Below are positions 52,932-63,881 of a stretch of DNA of 64,000 nt, one piece after another. Each line of letters begins with the position of its first letter. Position 1 is the first letter of the stretch. Position numbers and translations under genes: made by a program. The notes beneath the pieces were generated by a model that was not told where the DNA came from, did no database searches, and saw only the letters and a program-made list of their open reading frames with translations. Source of the DNA: Nitratidesulfovibrio termitidis HI1 (GTDB lineage Bacteria > Desulfobacterota > Desulfovibrionia > Desulfovibrionales > Desulfovibrionaceae); NCBI RefSeq assembly GCF_000504305.1, contig NZ_KI632512.1, positions 4,019,639 to 4,083,638 of the forward strand. The letters run 5' to 3'.

Positions 52932-53420
52932 ATGCCCTCGTTCGACGTGGTCAACAAGGTAGAGATGCAGGAACTCGATAACGCCGTGAACAACGTGAAA
53001 AAGGAAGTGGACACCCGCTACGACTTCCGCAATTCCGTCACCGAAATCGAACTGCATCGCGGCGACAAGCGCATTCACCTGCTGGCGGGCGACGAAATGA
53101 AGATGCGCGCCCTGCAGGACATGCTGCAATCGCACTGCATTCGGCGCAAGGTCGATCCCAAGTGCCTTGAGTTCAAGGACATCGAACCGACGTCCAAGGG
53201 CCAGGTCAAGCGCGACGTGGTGATCCAGGAAGGCATCACCAAGGATGTCGCCCAGAAGATCGTCAAGAAGATCAAGGAGTCGAAACTGAAGGTCCAGGCC
53301 GCCATTCAGGACGACCAGGTGCGCGTGACCGGCAAGAAGATCGACGACCTGCAGGAAGTCATCCAGTTGCTGCGGGGGGAGGAGCTTGGCGTACCTCTCC
53401 AGTTCGTCAACATGAAGTAG
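52932..53420 (+). CDS. yajQ: YajQ family nucleotide-binding protein
   Basis: A 162-aa cytoplasmic protein of the YajQ family (UPF0234), two ferredoxin-like domains. Diagnostic phrases: [90 protein letters not shown] (shown here in part as IKESKLKVQ and [12 protein letters not shown]). Members bind ATP/GTP, tRNA or cyclic-di-GMP in some species. ATG at 52932 follows GGAGG. Monocistronic; the 271 bp upstream show only degenerate GGCCCGACC words. Confidence 0.95.
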   Translation: MPSFDVVNKVEMQELDNAVNNVKKEVDTRYDFRNSVTEIELHRGDKRIHLLAGDEMKMRALQDMLQSHCIRRKVDPKCLEFKDIEPTSKGQVKRDVVIQEGITKDVAQKIVKKIKESKLKVQAAIQDDQVRVTGKKIDDLQEVIQLLRGEELGVPLQFVNMK

Positions 53421-53557
53421 GGCGGTGCTCGGGGGCGGCCTGCGGCTGCAACGCGGGGGACGATTAGTGGAAGACCGGGATAACTGCACTCCGTATTTTT
53501 TGTGAAATGGCATTCCGACCCGCCGCGTGCCGAGGTAAACGGATTGCCAATCAAGCG

Positions 53558-53596
53558 AAAACGCCCGGACACATTGCGTGTTCGGGCGTTTGTTTT
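53558..53596 (+). terminator. Terminator after yajQ
   Basis: AACGCCCGGACAC / GTGTTCGGGCGTT stem (one G-U), loop ATTGC, followed by TGTTTTG. Confidence 0.88.
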
Positions 53597-53663
53597 GATG
53601 TGCAGCTGTCGTCGGAAAGTACAGCCCCTGCTGGCTTGTATGGTCCGTTCAGGCAACGACCCT

Positions 53664-54062
53664 TTACCCGGCACGTCCTTCGCGCACGGCGGCGGCAAAG
53701 GTTTCCAGGTCGTTGGGCTGTCCGGGGGTGTGATCTTCCGGGTAGAGCAGGGCGGACATGTAGAACACGGAATCGATGCGCAGGGCGTTGGATGCGCTGG
53801 AGGCAAAGCGCGACAGTCGGTCGGCGATGGCATCGCGCTCGCGCCCCTCGAACTGGGGCAGCAGGTCGCGGGCGCGGTCGGGCAGCGAGGTCAGCAGTTG
53901 CGCCTTGCGGCGCATCAGGTCGCGGTAGGCGTCCTGGTCCTCGTTGCGATGCAGCGCCTGTTCGGCCTCGTGTTCGATGTCACGCACGGTGGCGGCCATT
54001 TCTTCGAGCCAGTGTCCAAGGGCTTCGCGCCCCTTGCGGGCGTCGGGTTCGGTGGCGGGCAT
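53664..54062 (-). CDS. Small helical hypothetical protein
   Basis: A 132-aa soluble, highly charged protein, largely helical: EALGHWLEEMAATVRDIEHEAEQAL, AYRDLMRRKAQLLTSLPDRARDLLPQFEGRERDAIADRLSRFASSASNALRI, ending with LLYPEDHTPGQPNDLETFAAAV. Heptad-like spacing in the first 75 residues suggests a coiled coil or helical bundle. CAGGAGGTG gives a strong ribosome site before the ATG at 54062. I do not recognise the family. It lies downstream of the chemoreceptor gene on the same strand, 200 bp away. Confidence 0.72.
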   Translation of the reverse strand: MPATEPDARKGREALGHWLEEMAATVRDIEHEAEQALHRNEDQDAYRDLMRRKAQLLTSLPDRARDLLPQFEGRERDAIADRLSRFASSASNALRIDSVFYMSALLYPEDHTPGQPNDLETFAAAVREGRAG

Positions 54063-54261
54063 GGATGGCACCTCCTGTATAGCCTTAGTACCCTTGTGCG
54101 GGCCGGGGCGCAAGCGTTGCGCCCCGCGCCTTGTGCTTCCGCATGGCTGGGCAGCCAGGGGGCATGGAAGGGGCGGCGAATCGAGCAGAAAGGGGCGAGG
54201 CGTCGTGCGCCCCGCCCCCGTGCATCGTTGATGGCGGATGAGGGGCCGGAGCCCCCGCGGC

Positions 54262-56226
54262 TCAGCGCCGCAGTTCCAGCCGTACGCCCTTGCCAGCCGT
54301 GCCGCCCGGCGTGCCGCCCGGCGTGCCGCCCGGCGTGCCGCCCGACAACTGCGAGGTGTGCGCATCGCGTCGGTAGGATGCGCTCTTGAAAAAGTCGCAT
54401 TTGGCGCAGTTGCCGATCTTCTTGGCAAAGGTTTCCTGCACCTGTCCGCCGCAGAAGGTGCCGGTAACCCCGGCACAGCTGAAGCCGTGGTCGGGCCAGG
54501 CGGGACAGATGCCCATTTCCTTTTCCTTGGGGCCGCCTTTTTCGCGCCCGCACTTCTTGAATTCCCAGCAGGGCAGGCCCTTGCCGGCCGCCGCTGCGGC
54601 TTCGGCCGTGTCGGCCCCGTCGGTTGCGGAGATGCGCGCAACGGTGCGCGAAAGGTCGCTGGAACGCCCGGCCAGGCTGAAGATGTCCTGCGCGGCGTGG
54701 TTCATCATGTCCATGGTGCGTCCGGCAATGCCGGTAATGGCCTCCACCGCGCGGTTGATCTCGGCGGATGTGGCCGACTGCTGCTCCGCGGCGGTGGCGA
54801 TGGACTGCACCTGAATGCTGGTGTTGTCGGTAAGGGTAAGGATTTCCGACAGCGCGGCGCCGGAATCCTGGGCGCGGCGGGCGGCCTCGTTGACGGCGGC
54901 GCGGGCCCCGTCCATCTCGCGGGCGGCGGCGCGCGAGCTTTGCTGGATGCCGGTGATCACCTCGCTCACCTCGCGGGTGGCGTTCATGGTCTTTTCGGCC
55001 AGTTTGCGCACCTCGTCGGCCACCACGGCGAATCCGCGCCCGGCGTCACCGGCGCGGGCCGCCTCGATGGCCGCGTTAAGCGCCAGCAGGTTGGTCTGGT
55101 CGGCGATGTCGGAGATCACGTTCATCACCTGGCCGATGTTGCCCGCCTGCGCGTCCAGCGCGCCCACGCGTTCGGCCAGTTGGCCGATGACCTGCTCCAC
55201 GCCGTCGATGTGGGCCACCAGTTCGTTCACCTGGCGGGCGCCATCCACGCTGCGGCGGCGGGTTTCGGCGGCCTGGTCTGCGGCGTGGGCCGCGTTGCGG
55301 GCCACCTCGAGGACCGTGGCGTTCATTTCTTCCATGGCGGTGGCGGTTTCCGCCGTGCGCTCCTGCTGGCTGTTGGCCCCCGCGTTGGCTTCCTGGATCA
55401 GGGTGGCCAGGTCTTCCGCGGCGCGGGTCACCTCGTCGGCAGCCGACATGGAGTCGGCGGCAAAGCGTTCGATGCGCGACGAGGTGCTGGCCAGACTGCA
55501 CTGGGCGGCGCGCAGCGCGGTCATGTCGCGCAGCAGCACGAAGCTGCCGTGGGCGCGCCCCGCCGTGTCGGTGATGGGCCGCGCGATCAGGGAAAAGTGG
55601 ATCAGGCAGGAGGCGGCATTCATGTGCGCCGTGGCGCTTGCGCCCGCGGGCATTCCGCAGGCGACGGGAATGGCGATTTCTCCGCTGGCGGCACGGCCTT
55701 CGCGGGCCTGGCGCAGCAGTTCCGCGCCCTTGGCGTCGGATGGTGCCGGACGCAGCCCCAGCGCTTCGAGAGAGGCAGGCAGGGCGGGCGCAGTGGATCC
55801 CGCGTCGAGCAGGGCCAGCAGTGACGGGGACGCACAGGTCACCATGCCCCTGGCGTCCAGCAGCATGTAGGGTTCAACCCCGTCCAGCGATTCCAGGATG
55901 GCCTGCCCGGCGGCGGCGTTGCGCAGCGCTTCGTCACGCAGGGCGGCGATGGCGGCGGCGGCATCACCCATGGCGGCGGGCGTGTCGCCTGCGGCGGCGC
56001 TGCTGTCCTTCAGGGCCGTGTCGTGCAGCAGGCGTGCGTCGGCTTTTTGCCCGCAGCAGCGGCCTATCAGCAGGCCGACTGCGGCGATGCAACCCGCAGC
56101 CAGGCTGGCAATGCCATGCGCTGCGGAAAGCGTGCCGGAAACAAGCGGCACAAGAACGGCTGCCCCGGCCGTGAGAAGGCCGGTGCCTATGGCACAGAAC
56201 ACGGTTTGTGAAGAAAAGTGGCGCAT
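54262..56226 (-). CDS. Methyl-accepting chemotaxis protein with PAS and C-terminal two-CW domain
   Basis: Chemoreceptor of 654 aa. Two N-terminal membrane helices (about 9-31 and 37-56) with almost no periplasmic loop, so sensing is cytoplasmic. A PAS-like region (about 110-245) follows, then the MCP signalling domain (about 255-555) with the hairpin tip [22 protein letters not shown]. The end carries a Cys-rich module, [28 protein letters not shown] and NCAKCDFF, fitting the two-CW domain of delta-proteobacterial receptors. A GGTP repeat from a 12-bp array precedes the C-terminus. Start 56226 is chosen because the ATG at 56316 overlaps a promoter -35; 56259 is an alternative. Confidence 0.9.
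   Translation of the reverse strand: MRHFSSQTVFCAIGTGLLTAGAAVLVPLVSGTLSAAHGIASLAAGCIAAVGLLIGRCCGQKADARLLHDTALKDSSAAAGDTPAAMGDAAAAIAALRDEALRNAAAGQAILESLDGVEPYMLLDARGMVTCASPSLLALLDAGSTAPALPASLEALGLRPAPSDAKGAELLRQAREGRAASGEIAIPVACGMPAGASATAHMNAASCLIHFSLIARPITDTAGRAHGSFVLLRDMTALRAAQCSLASTSSRIERFAADSMSAADEVTRAAEDLATLIQEANAGANSQQERTAETATAMEEMNATVLEVARNAAHAADQAAETRRRSVDGARQVNELVAHIDGVEQVIGQLAERVGALDAQAGNIGQVMNVISDIADQTNLLALNAAIEAARAGDAGRGFAVVADEVRKLAEKTMNATREVSEVITGIQQSSRAAAREMDGARAAVNEAARRAQDSGAALSEILTLTDNTSIQVQSIATAAEQQSATSAEINRAVEAITGIAGRTMDMMNHAAQDIFSLAGRSSDLSRTVARISATDGADTAEAAAAAGKGLPCWEFKKCGREKGGPKEKEMGICPAWPDHGFSCAGVTGTFCGGQVQETFAKKIGNCAKCDFFKSASYRRDAHTSQLSGGTPGGTPGGTPGGTAGKGVRLELRR
54299..54346. 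repeat. 12-bp tandem repeat in the chemoreceptor tail (4 units)
   Basis: Four in-frame copies of GTGCCGCCCGGC (last with one change), read on the minus strand as Gly-Gly-Thr-Pro repeats near the C-terminus of the chemoreceptor. Confidence 0.92.
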
Positions 56227-56293
56227 GGATACCCCGGGGGATTGTGGCGTGTGCGCCATTTCCCATGGCGCTTGATGCGACGGTAGTGCTGCG

Positions 56294-56321
56294 TCTATCT
56301 CTTGCTGTGGAGGCATGTCAA
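56294..56321 (-). promoter_or_regulatory. Promoter of the chemoreceptor gene
   Basis: On the minus strand: TTGACA (56321-56316), 16-bp spacer, GATAGA (56299-56294). It gives a leader of about 60 bases to the start at 56226. An inverted GTTAGC/GCTAAC pair (about 56324-56366) lies just upstream. The rest of the 323-bp divergent gap has two TTTGTTCGG words near 56480-56515. Confidence 0.5.
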
Positions 56322-56549
56322 TGTTAGCGCGTACTTACGTATGTTTTTGTGTTGTAGTGCTAACGTTCCGGTATCGCAGTGTTTTGTGGACTTGTTTCGT
56401 CCGGCTTGCCCGGTGGCCGGTTGCGCGTTAAACTGATTGATTGAACGCTATATCCGGCTGTTGGCGGACTCTCTGCGGACATTTGTTCGGATAGTCGAAT
56501 TTTTGTTCGGCATTTTTGCGGCAACGTATATTTCTGGTGGGATACACGC

Positions 56550-58514
56550 ATGGCACTGCTCGGCATACAGGACGTCACGCTCAACCTCGGCACCGGCAAG
56601 CTGCTGGACGGGGCCACCCTGCACGTGGAGCAGGGCGAGCGCATCTGCCTTGTGGGGCGCAACGGCGCGGGCAAATCGACGCTGCTGCGGCTGATGGCAG
56701 GTGACCTGCGCCCCGATGCGGGCGAGGTGGTGCGCACGCCGGGCATGCGCTTTGGCAGCATGCCGCAGGAGGTGCCGGTGGACATGACCGGCCCGGTGTT
56801 CGGCATCGTGGCCGGGGGGCTTGGTCTGCAGGGCGCGGCTCTGGCTGCCTTCCATGTGCTGGAAGCCGCGCGCGAGGCGGGCCGCCCCGTGGACGAGGCC
56901 GCCCTGGCGGCGGCGCGGCGCGGTCTGGAATCGGGCGAGGGGTGGGAGCACTATGGTGACGTCGTCTCCGTATGCAACCACCTGCGGCTGGACCCGGAGC
57001 GCGAGTTCTTCACCCTGTCCGGCGGGCGCAAGCGCCGGGTGCTGCTGGCCCGCGCGCTGGTGGCCTCGCAGGACCTGCTGCTGGACGAACCCACCAACCA
57101 CATCGACATCGACACCATCGCCTGGCTGGAAGAATATCTGATGCGCCGCGCGCGCACGCTGGTGTTCGTCTCGCACGACCGGGCCTTCGTGCGCCGCCTG
57201 GCCACCCGCATCGTGGAGGTGGACCGGGGCAGGCTGCATTCCTACGCCTGCGGGTACGACCAGTATCAGGAGCAGCGCGAGGCCCGGCTGGAGAACGAGG
57301 AGCGTCAGTTCGCCCTGTTCGACAAGAAGCTGGCTCAGGAAGAAGCCTGGGTGCGCCAGGGCATCAAGGCCCGGCGCACGCGCAACATGGGCCGGGTGCG
57401 CGCCCTGTACGCCCTGCGCGAGGAACGCGCCCGCCGCCGCGAGAAGCAGGGCGGCGTGGCCATGCTGGCGCAGGAGGCGGAACGCTCGGGCAAGCTGGTC
57501 ATCGAGGCGCGCAACGTGTGCTTCGCCCACGAGAACGCCAAGTCGGTGCTGCGCGATTTTTCGGCGCTGATCCAGCGCGGTGACCGGGTGGGGCTGATCG
57601 GGCCCAACGGCTCCGGCAAGACAACCCTGCTGCGCCTGCTGCTGGGCCAGCTGACGCCCCATTCCGGCGAGGTGCGCCACGGCACCCGGCTGGAAATCGC
57701 CTATTTCGACCAGCTGCGCACGGCTCTGGACGGCGAGAAGTCGGTCATGGACAACGTGGCCGAGGGCGCGGACACCATAGAGGTCAACGGCAACCGCCGC
57801 CACGTGGCCGGGTACCTGCGCGACTTCCTGTTCGAGCCGGACCGGCTGCGCCTGCCCGCCAAGGTGTTGTCCGGCGGCGAGCGCAACCGCCTGCTGCTGG
57901 CCAAGCTGTTCACCCGGCCGTCCAACCTGCTGGTGCTGGACGAACCCACCAACGATCTGGACGTGGAAACACTGGACCTGCTGGAGGAACTGCTGGCCGA
58001 ATATCAGGGCACCGTGCTGCTGGTGAGCCACGACCGTTCCTTCCTGGATGACGTGGTGACCAGCACCCTGGCCTTCGACGACGACGGCAACGTGCGCGAG
58101 TACGTGGGCGGCTACACCGACTGGCTGCGCCAGCGCCCGAAACCGGCAGCCGATGGGGCCGGAGGAGATGCGGGGCCACGCGCGAACGGCCAGGCGGGCG
58201 ACGGCCCAGGCAACGGTTCCGGCAATGGCCCCGCCAACGGCCAGATCCGCAAGCTGACCTTCAAGGAGCAGCGAGAACTGGCCGGGCTGCGCGAGGAACT
58301 GGCGGCCCTGCCCGGCAACCTGGACGCGCTGGAGCGCGAGCAGGCCACGCTGGAAGCGCGTCTTGCCGAGCCGGATTTCTTCACCACCGACCCGGAGGGC
58401 TTCAACGCCGCCGCCGCGCGCGTAGCCGCGCTGGAAGGCGAGCAGACCGCCCTGCTGGAACGCTGGGAGGTTGTGGAGGCGCGTATCGCCGAGCTGGCCC
58501 AATTCCGCGAATGA
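56550..58514 (+). CDS. uup: ABC-F family ATPase (Uup-like)
   Basis: Soluble ABC-F protein of 654 aa that acts on ribosomes or DNA rather than in transport. Two ABC domains: Walker A GRNGAGKST and GPNGSGKTT, signatures LSGGRKRRV and LSGGERNRL, Walker B LLLDEPTNHID and LVLDEPTNDLD. Between them lies the linker with ARRTRNMGRVRAL. After a Gly/Asn/Pro-rich spacer (about 535-565) comes the C-terminal coiled coil (FKEQRELAGLREELAALP... to the end), the Uup hallmark. ATG at 56550 is the conserved start (MALLGIQDVTLNLG). Monocistronic, divergent from the chemoreceptor. Confidence 0.92.
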   Translation: MALLGIQDVTLNLGTGKLLDGATLHVEQGERICLVGRNGAGKSTLLRLMAGDLRPDAGEVVRTPGMRFGSMPQEVPVDMTGPVFGIVAGGLGLQGAALAAFHVLEAAREAGRPVDEAALAAARRGLESGEGWEHYGDVVSVCNHLRLDPEREFFTLSGGRKRRVLLARALVASQDLLLDEPTNHIDIDTIAWLEEYLMRRARTLVFVSHDRAFVRRLATRIVEVDRGRLHSYACGYDQYQEQREARLENEERQFALFDKKLAQEEAWVRQGIKARRTRNMGRVRALYALREERARRREKQGGVAMLAQEAERSGKLVIEARNVCFAHENAKSVLRDFSALIQRGDRVGLIGPNGSGKTTLLRLLLGQLTPHSGEVRHGTRLEIAYFDQLRTALDGEKSVMDNVAEGADTIEVNGNRRHVAGYLRDFLFEPDRLRLPAKVLSGGERNRLLLAKLFTRPSNLLVLDEPTNDLDVETLDLLEELLAEYQGTVLLVSHDRSFLDDVVTSTLAFDDDGNVREYVGGYTDWLRQRPKPAADGAGGDAGPRANGQAGDGPGNGSGNGPANGQIRKLTFKEQRELAGLREELAALPGNLDALEREQATLEARLAEPDFFTTDPEGFNAAAARVAALEGEQTALLERWEVVEARIAELAQFRE

Positions 58515-58723
58515 CCGCGAACAGCCGCGAATAACCGGCGCGGCATGATATTCCGGGGACGCCCCCGCCAGTTCGTCTGGACATGCGGCGTCCCCGTTCC
58601 TATCTGCACGGTTCGCCGTCGCGCGCGGCAGGCGCGCGGCGGGCTTTTCCATCCGGGTCTGATCCGGACATTTCACACGTGCATGCATCGGCCCGGCAAC
58701 ACCGGGCTTCAAAGGATATTGTC

Positions 58724-60130
58724 ATGTCCCGTACTTCTCATGTCGCCACGCCCCCGCACCAACCCGCCCCCAACCCTGTGGCCCTGCTGCCGCTGGGCCT
58801 GTTCCTGGTCCTGTTCATCGGCGCGGGGCTGGCTCTTGGCGCCGCCGGAACGAAGATGGCCTTCTACCAGCTGTCCCCCACGGTGGCCATTCTGCCCGCC
58901 ATCGCCCTGGCCCTTGTCCTGCGCGAAAGGGCTCCGGCCACGGCGGGCCTGCCCGGCGGGCTGACCCGGCGGGTCAACGTCTTTTTGTCCGGCGCGGGCG
59001 AGATCAACATCGTCACCATGTGCGTCATCTACCTGCTGGCGGGGGGCTTTGCCTCGGTGGCGTCGGCCATCGGCGGGGTGGAATCCACGGTGAACCTGGG
59101 GCTGTCGCTGGTGCCGCATCGGCTGGTGCTGCCGGGATTGTTCGTCATTTCGGCCTTCGTGGCCACGGCCATGGGCACCTCCATGGGTACCATCGCTGCC
59201 GTGGGGCCCATCGCGGCGGGCGTGGCCGCCCAGACCGGCATGGATGCCGCGCTGCTCATGGGCGCGGTGGTGGGCGGGGCCATGTTCGGCGACAACCTGT
59301 CCATGATCTCCGACACCACCATTGCGGCCACCCGCACCCAGGGCTGCGACATGCGCGACAAGTTCCGCATGAACTTCGCCATCGCGCTGCCCGCCGCGCT
59401 GCTGGCCGTGGCGGTGTTCTGGATGGCGGGCGATGCGGGCAGGGCCGCCGCGCCTGGCGGTTACCGGCTGGTCACGGTGCTGCCCTACATCGCCATCCTG
59501 ACCATGGCGCTGGCGGGCATGAACGTGTTCGCCGTGCTGTTTGCGGGCATTGCCCTGGCGGGCGGCGTGGGCATGGCCGTGGTGGAAGGCTACACCCCGC
59601 TGAAATTCGCCCAGGACATCTACAAGGGCTTTACCGGCATGCACGAGATCCTCGTGCTGTCCATGCTCATGGGCGGCCTTGGCGAACTTATCCGCTATCA
59701 GGGCGGGGTGGCCTGGCTGCTGGCCGCCGTGCGCCGGTTCACCGACCGGCCCGGCAGCAGCCAAGGGGCCGCCGCCCGCACCGCAGAGGCGGGCATCTCC
59801 GGGCTGGTGGCCGTGGCCGACCTGTGCACCGCCAACAACACCGTGGCCATCATCCTGACCGGGGGCATGGCCCGCGAGATCGCCGCCACCTCCGGCGTGG
59901 ACCCGCGCCGCAGCGCCAGCCTGCTGGACATCTTCTCGTGCGTGGTGCAGGGGCTGGCCCCGCATGCGGCGCAGGTGCTGCTGGCCGGATCCATCGCGGG
60001 CATCTCGCCCGTGGCGGTGCTGTCGGCCAACTACTATTGCCTGTTGCTGGGCGTGGCTGGGGTGCTGGCCATCCTTGTCGGTCTGCCGCGTGCCCCGCGC
60101 ACGACCGTGACCGAGGTCGAGCGGGTGTAA
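58724..60130 (+). CDS. NhaC family Na+/H+ antiporter-type transporter
   Basis: Inner-membrane carrier of 468 aa with about twelve hydrophobic segments. The NhaC signature GDNLSMISDTTIAATRTQGC lies near residue 190 and contains the conserved Asp residues needed for cation movement; a matching inverted repeat half has AVADLCTANNTVAIILTGG. NhaC proteins exchange Na+ (some carry amino or organic acids) for protons. ATG at 58724 has AAAGGA 7 bp upstream. About 550 bp separate it from groES, and an inverted repeat CAGGTTGCC/GGCAACCTG (60202-60259) lies after the stop. Confidence 0.87.
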   Translation: MSRTSHVATPPHQPAPNPVALLPLGLFLVLFIGAGLALGAAGTKMAFYQLSPTVAILPAIALALVLRERAPATAGLPGGLTRRVNVFLSGAGEINIVTMCVIYLLAGGFASVASAIGGVESTVNLGLSLVPHRLVLPGLFVISAFVATAMGTSMGTIAAVGPIAAGVAAQTGMDAALLMGAVVGGAMFGDNLSMISDTTIAATRTQGCDMRDKFRMNFAIALPAALLAVAVFWMAGDAGRAAAPGGYRLVTVLPYIAILTMALAGMNVFAVLFAGIALAGGVGMAVVEGYTPLKFAQDIYKGFTGMHEILVLSMLMGGLGELIRYQGGVAWLLAAVRRFTDRPGSSQGAAARTAEAGISGLVAVADLCTANNTVAIILTGGMAREIAATSGVDPRRSASLLDIFSCVVQGLAPHAAQVLLAGSIAGISPVAVLSANYYCLLLGVAGVLAILVGLPRAPRTTVTEVERV

Positions 60131-60683
60131 TCACCCAATACGCCCAATGCGCCCGGTACGCCCGAAGCGTGCCCGAAATCTGCCCGGACAGTGCGGCAGG
60201 GCAGGTTGCCGGCCTGTCTGCCTGGATATACTGTCCGGGTAGCCTGCCTGGGCAACCTGTTCGGGCTGGCCGCCCAATCTTCCGTATTTTTCGGTTTGCA
60301 GACCTGGGGGATACGGGGATAAGGGTGAGATGGACGGATGCGTGCGAAAGTGCCCAATTTTGCAGGTTTTTCCGCAAGGAATACCGGGCGTGCAACCCGC
60401 TGGATTTGCAGGGTGCGCGAAGAAAATGCAAAAAAATGCACACGCCCCCCTTTTCAAGCCGTAAACCTGCCTTATTATCCAACGCGGTTGCCATGCACCG
60501 CCACCGCGTCAGCGGGAGCGGGCGCGCAGCCGCATCCGGCAGCCAGACCCGGCCCCTGCGGGTTCAGCCACAGCCGAAAAGCCACGATACACCGGGCGAG
60601 ACGAATTTCGCCCCCCGCCACCCGGCGGGAGGGCGCGCGCGTGACACTGTCATGACGCGCGGCGAGATGACCGCCCTTGTCGC
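60131..60683. other. Long intergenic region upstream of groES
   Basis: Over 550 bp. It starts with degenerate TACGCCC repeats (about 60134-60165), then a 9-bp inverted repeat CAGGTTGCC/GGCAACCTG (60202-60210 and 60251-60259) and an A-rich patch near 60420-60435. No gene is recognised. Confidence 0.5.
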
Positions 60684-60708
60684 TGGCACTCGCACCCCGT
60701 GAGTGCCA
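60684..60708 (+). promoter_or_regulatory. CIRCE element (HrcA operator) upstream of groESL
   Basis: TGGCACTC-N9-GAGTGCCA, perfect 8-bp arms, matching the CIRCE consensus core GCACTC-N9-GAGTGC. CTTGTCG (60676) and CCCCGTGA (60695) overlapping it weakly resemble a heat-shock sigma-32 promoter. Binding of the repressor HrcA is family knowledge; hrcA is not in the window. Confidence 0.9.
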
Positions 60709-60755
60709 AGAGACGGGACAAACAGCGATCACCTAAAGTTGGAGGACTAGTTGTC

Positions 60756-61043
60756 ATGAATCTGAAGCCTTTGAATGACCGCGTTCTGGTGAAGCGCCTC
60801 GAATCCGAAGAAAAGACCGCTGGCGGCCTCTTCATCCCCGACACCGCCAAGGAAAAGCCCTCGCGCGGCGAAATCGTCGCCGCCGGTCCCGGCAAGGTCG
60901 CGGAAGACGGCAAGCTCATCGCCATGACCGTCAAGAAGGGCGACACCGTGCTCTTCAGCAAGTACGCCGGCACCGAGATCAAGCTTGACGGCGTCGAGCA
61001 CCTTGTCATGCGCGAAGACGACATTCTCGCCATCATCGAATAA
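60756..61043 (+). CDS. groS: Co-chaperonin GroES
   Basis: 95-aa cap of the GroEL folding chamber. Features: [14 protein letters not shown] at the N-terminus, the mobile loop [14 protein letters not shown] that docks on Gro[33 protein letters not shown] and a C-terminal [16 protein letters not shown] at 60756 has GGAGG 10 bp upstream; the earlier in-frame start at 60699 would overlap the CIRCE element. First gene of the groESL operon, 43 bp before groEL. Confidence 0.97.
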   Translation: MNLKPLNDRVLVKRLESEEKTAGGLFIPDTAKEKPSRGEIVAAGPGKVAEDGKLIAMTVKKGDTVLFSKYAGTEIKLDGVEHLVMREDDILAIIE

Positions 61044-61086
61044 CGCCCTGCGAAATCAGAACTTTCTCCCGAGGAGGATGAATACA

Positions 61087-62733
<1,647 letters not shown>

Positions 62734-62776
62734 GCCGAAAGGCTGGTACAGCGCGCGCATCATCGCACGTGACTGT

Positions 62777-62808
62777 GGGCCGGAACCTTCGGGTTCCGGC
62801 CCTTTTCG
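62777..62808 (+). terminator. Terminator of groESL
   Basis: Perfect 11-bp stem GGGCCGGAACC / GGTTCCGGCCC with a stable TTCG tetraloop and TTTTCGTTT. Confidence 0.96.
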
Positions 62809-62897
62809 TTTGTGCGGCGGGGGGAACTGCGAGGATGCGGGCCATTTCGACTTGACGCGAACCCGGAGCACGGGCACCACGGGGCAGGAGAGGAACC

Positions 62898-63491
62898 ATG
62901 GCGAACGCGAAACACACGGACGCGAACACCGCGCCGGACGGCATGCAACCCACGAACGAGCCCGACAGGCCATTGCTGCCTGACAGGGCGCTGCTGCTGG
63001 ACTGGGGCGGCACGCTGATGCGCGTCATGCCCCGCTGGATGGGGCCGCAACACGGCTGGACCGACGAGGAACCCATGCCCCACGCGGGCGATGTGCTGTG
63101 TGCGCTGGCCGCACGCTGGCGGCTGGCCCTGGCATCCAATGCCTCGGAATCTGAAGAAGAGCCCATCCGCGCAGCCCTTGCCCCCATGGGCGTGGGACCG
63201 CTGCTGGCCGGGGTGTACACGTGGCGCTCGGCAGGGTCGCCCAAGCCCTGGCCGCCGTTCTGGGCCCACGTGCTGCGCGATTTGGGTCTGCCTGCCAATA
63301 GGGTCGTGATGATTGGTGATGACTGGACCGGCGATGTGTGGGGCGCCACGCAGGCGAGGATGCATGGCATCTGGTTCGATCCGCCGCGCAACGGAACCGT
63401 GCGCGAGACGCGCACCGCGCCCCGCGTGCGCACCATGCGCGACTTCCGCGAACTGCCCGACCTGCTGGCCGAACTGGGGTTCGCGAACTGA
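62898..63491 (+). CDS. HAD superfamily protein
   Basis: A 197-aa haloacid-dehalogenase-fold protein. Motif I is LLLDWGGTLMR: the nucleophile Asp is present but the +2 acid/base residue is Gly instead of Asp, so ordinary phosphatase activity is doubtful. Motif II is LALASNAS (Ser/Thr replaced in part), motif III includes the Lys of GSPKPWPPF, motif IV is VVMIGDDWTGDVWGA with intact acidic residues. The first 25 residues are a variable leader. AGGAGAGG precedes the ATG. A 10-bp tandem array begins at the stop codon. Confidence 0.83.
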   Translation: MANAKHTDANTAPDGMQPTNEPDRPLLPDRALLLDWGGTLMRVMPRWMGPQHGWTDEEPMPHAGDVLCALAARWRLALASNASESEEEPIRAALAPMGVGPLLAGVYTWRSAGSPKPWPPFWAHVLRDLGLPANRVVMIGDDWTGDVWGATQARMHGIWFDPPRNGTVRETRTAPRVRTMRDFRELPDLLAELGFAN

Positions 63492-63570
63492 CCGGAATTG
63501 GCCGGAATTGGCCGGAACTGACCGGAACTGACCGGAACTGGCCGGAACTAACCGGAACTGGCCGGAACTG
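63491..63570. repeat. 10-bp tandem repeat (8 units) beginning at the HAD stop codon
   Basis: Eight units of (A/G)CCGGAA(C/T)TG with a partial ninth (63571-63577), starting at the last base of the TGA stop. Longest array in the window. The following 63578-63881 hold only the hairpin at 63697 and no gene. Confidence 0.93.
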
Positions 63571-63696
63571 GCCGGACCATCGGCCTGCGTCGATCGGAAC
63601 AATGGCGGCGACGCCGGGGCAGGGGTACCCCGCGCCTGGCCCGGCCGTTGGCCGCCGTGCATGCCGCGTTCATATTCCTTCTGCCGCCAATGTGAA

Positions 63697-63730
63697 CGCC
63701 CCCGCCGGTTTCCCGACGGGGGCGCTTTCG
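63697..63730 (+). terminator. Terminator-like hairpin
   Basis: CGCCCCCG / CGGGGGCG 8-bp stem with a 12-nt loop, followed by CTTTCGTCT. Probably terminates HAD-gene transcription. Confidence 0.6.
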
Positions 63731-63881
63731 TCTGTCGTCATGTGTGCCGGGCCATGGGGGCCGCCGGAGCGCGCGGGCACGCGGGGCGGGGGAGTGGCCC
63801 GGAAAGCGATGCGTCGAAGGCCGGGACAGGCAACGCAACGGGCAGGGCGCGCTGCCGGACGCGCCCGCCGAAGGTGCCCGG

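Noticed and set aside
60676-60702. Sigma-32 promoter for groESL
   Set aside because: CTTGTCG and CCCCGTGA are only partial matches and overlap the CIRCE element; mentioned but not called as a feature.
63491-63577. CRISPR array
   Set aside because: Direct 10-bp tandem units without spacers; no cas genes in the window. The same applies to the other arrays.
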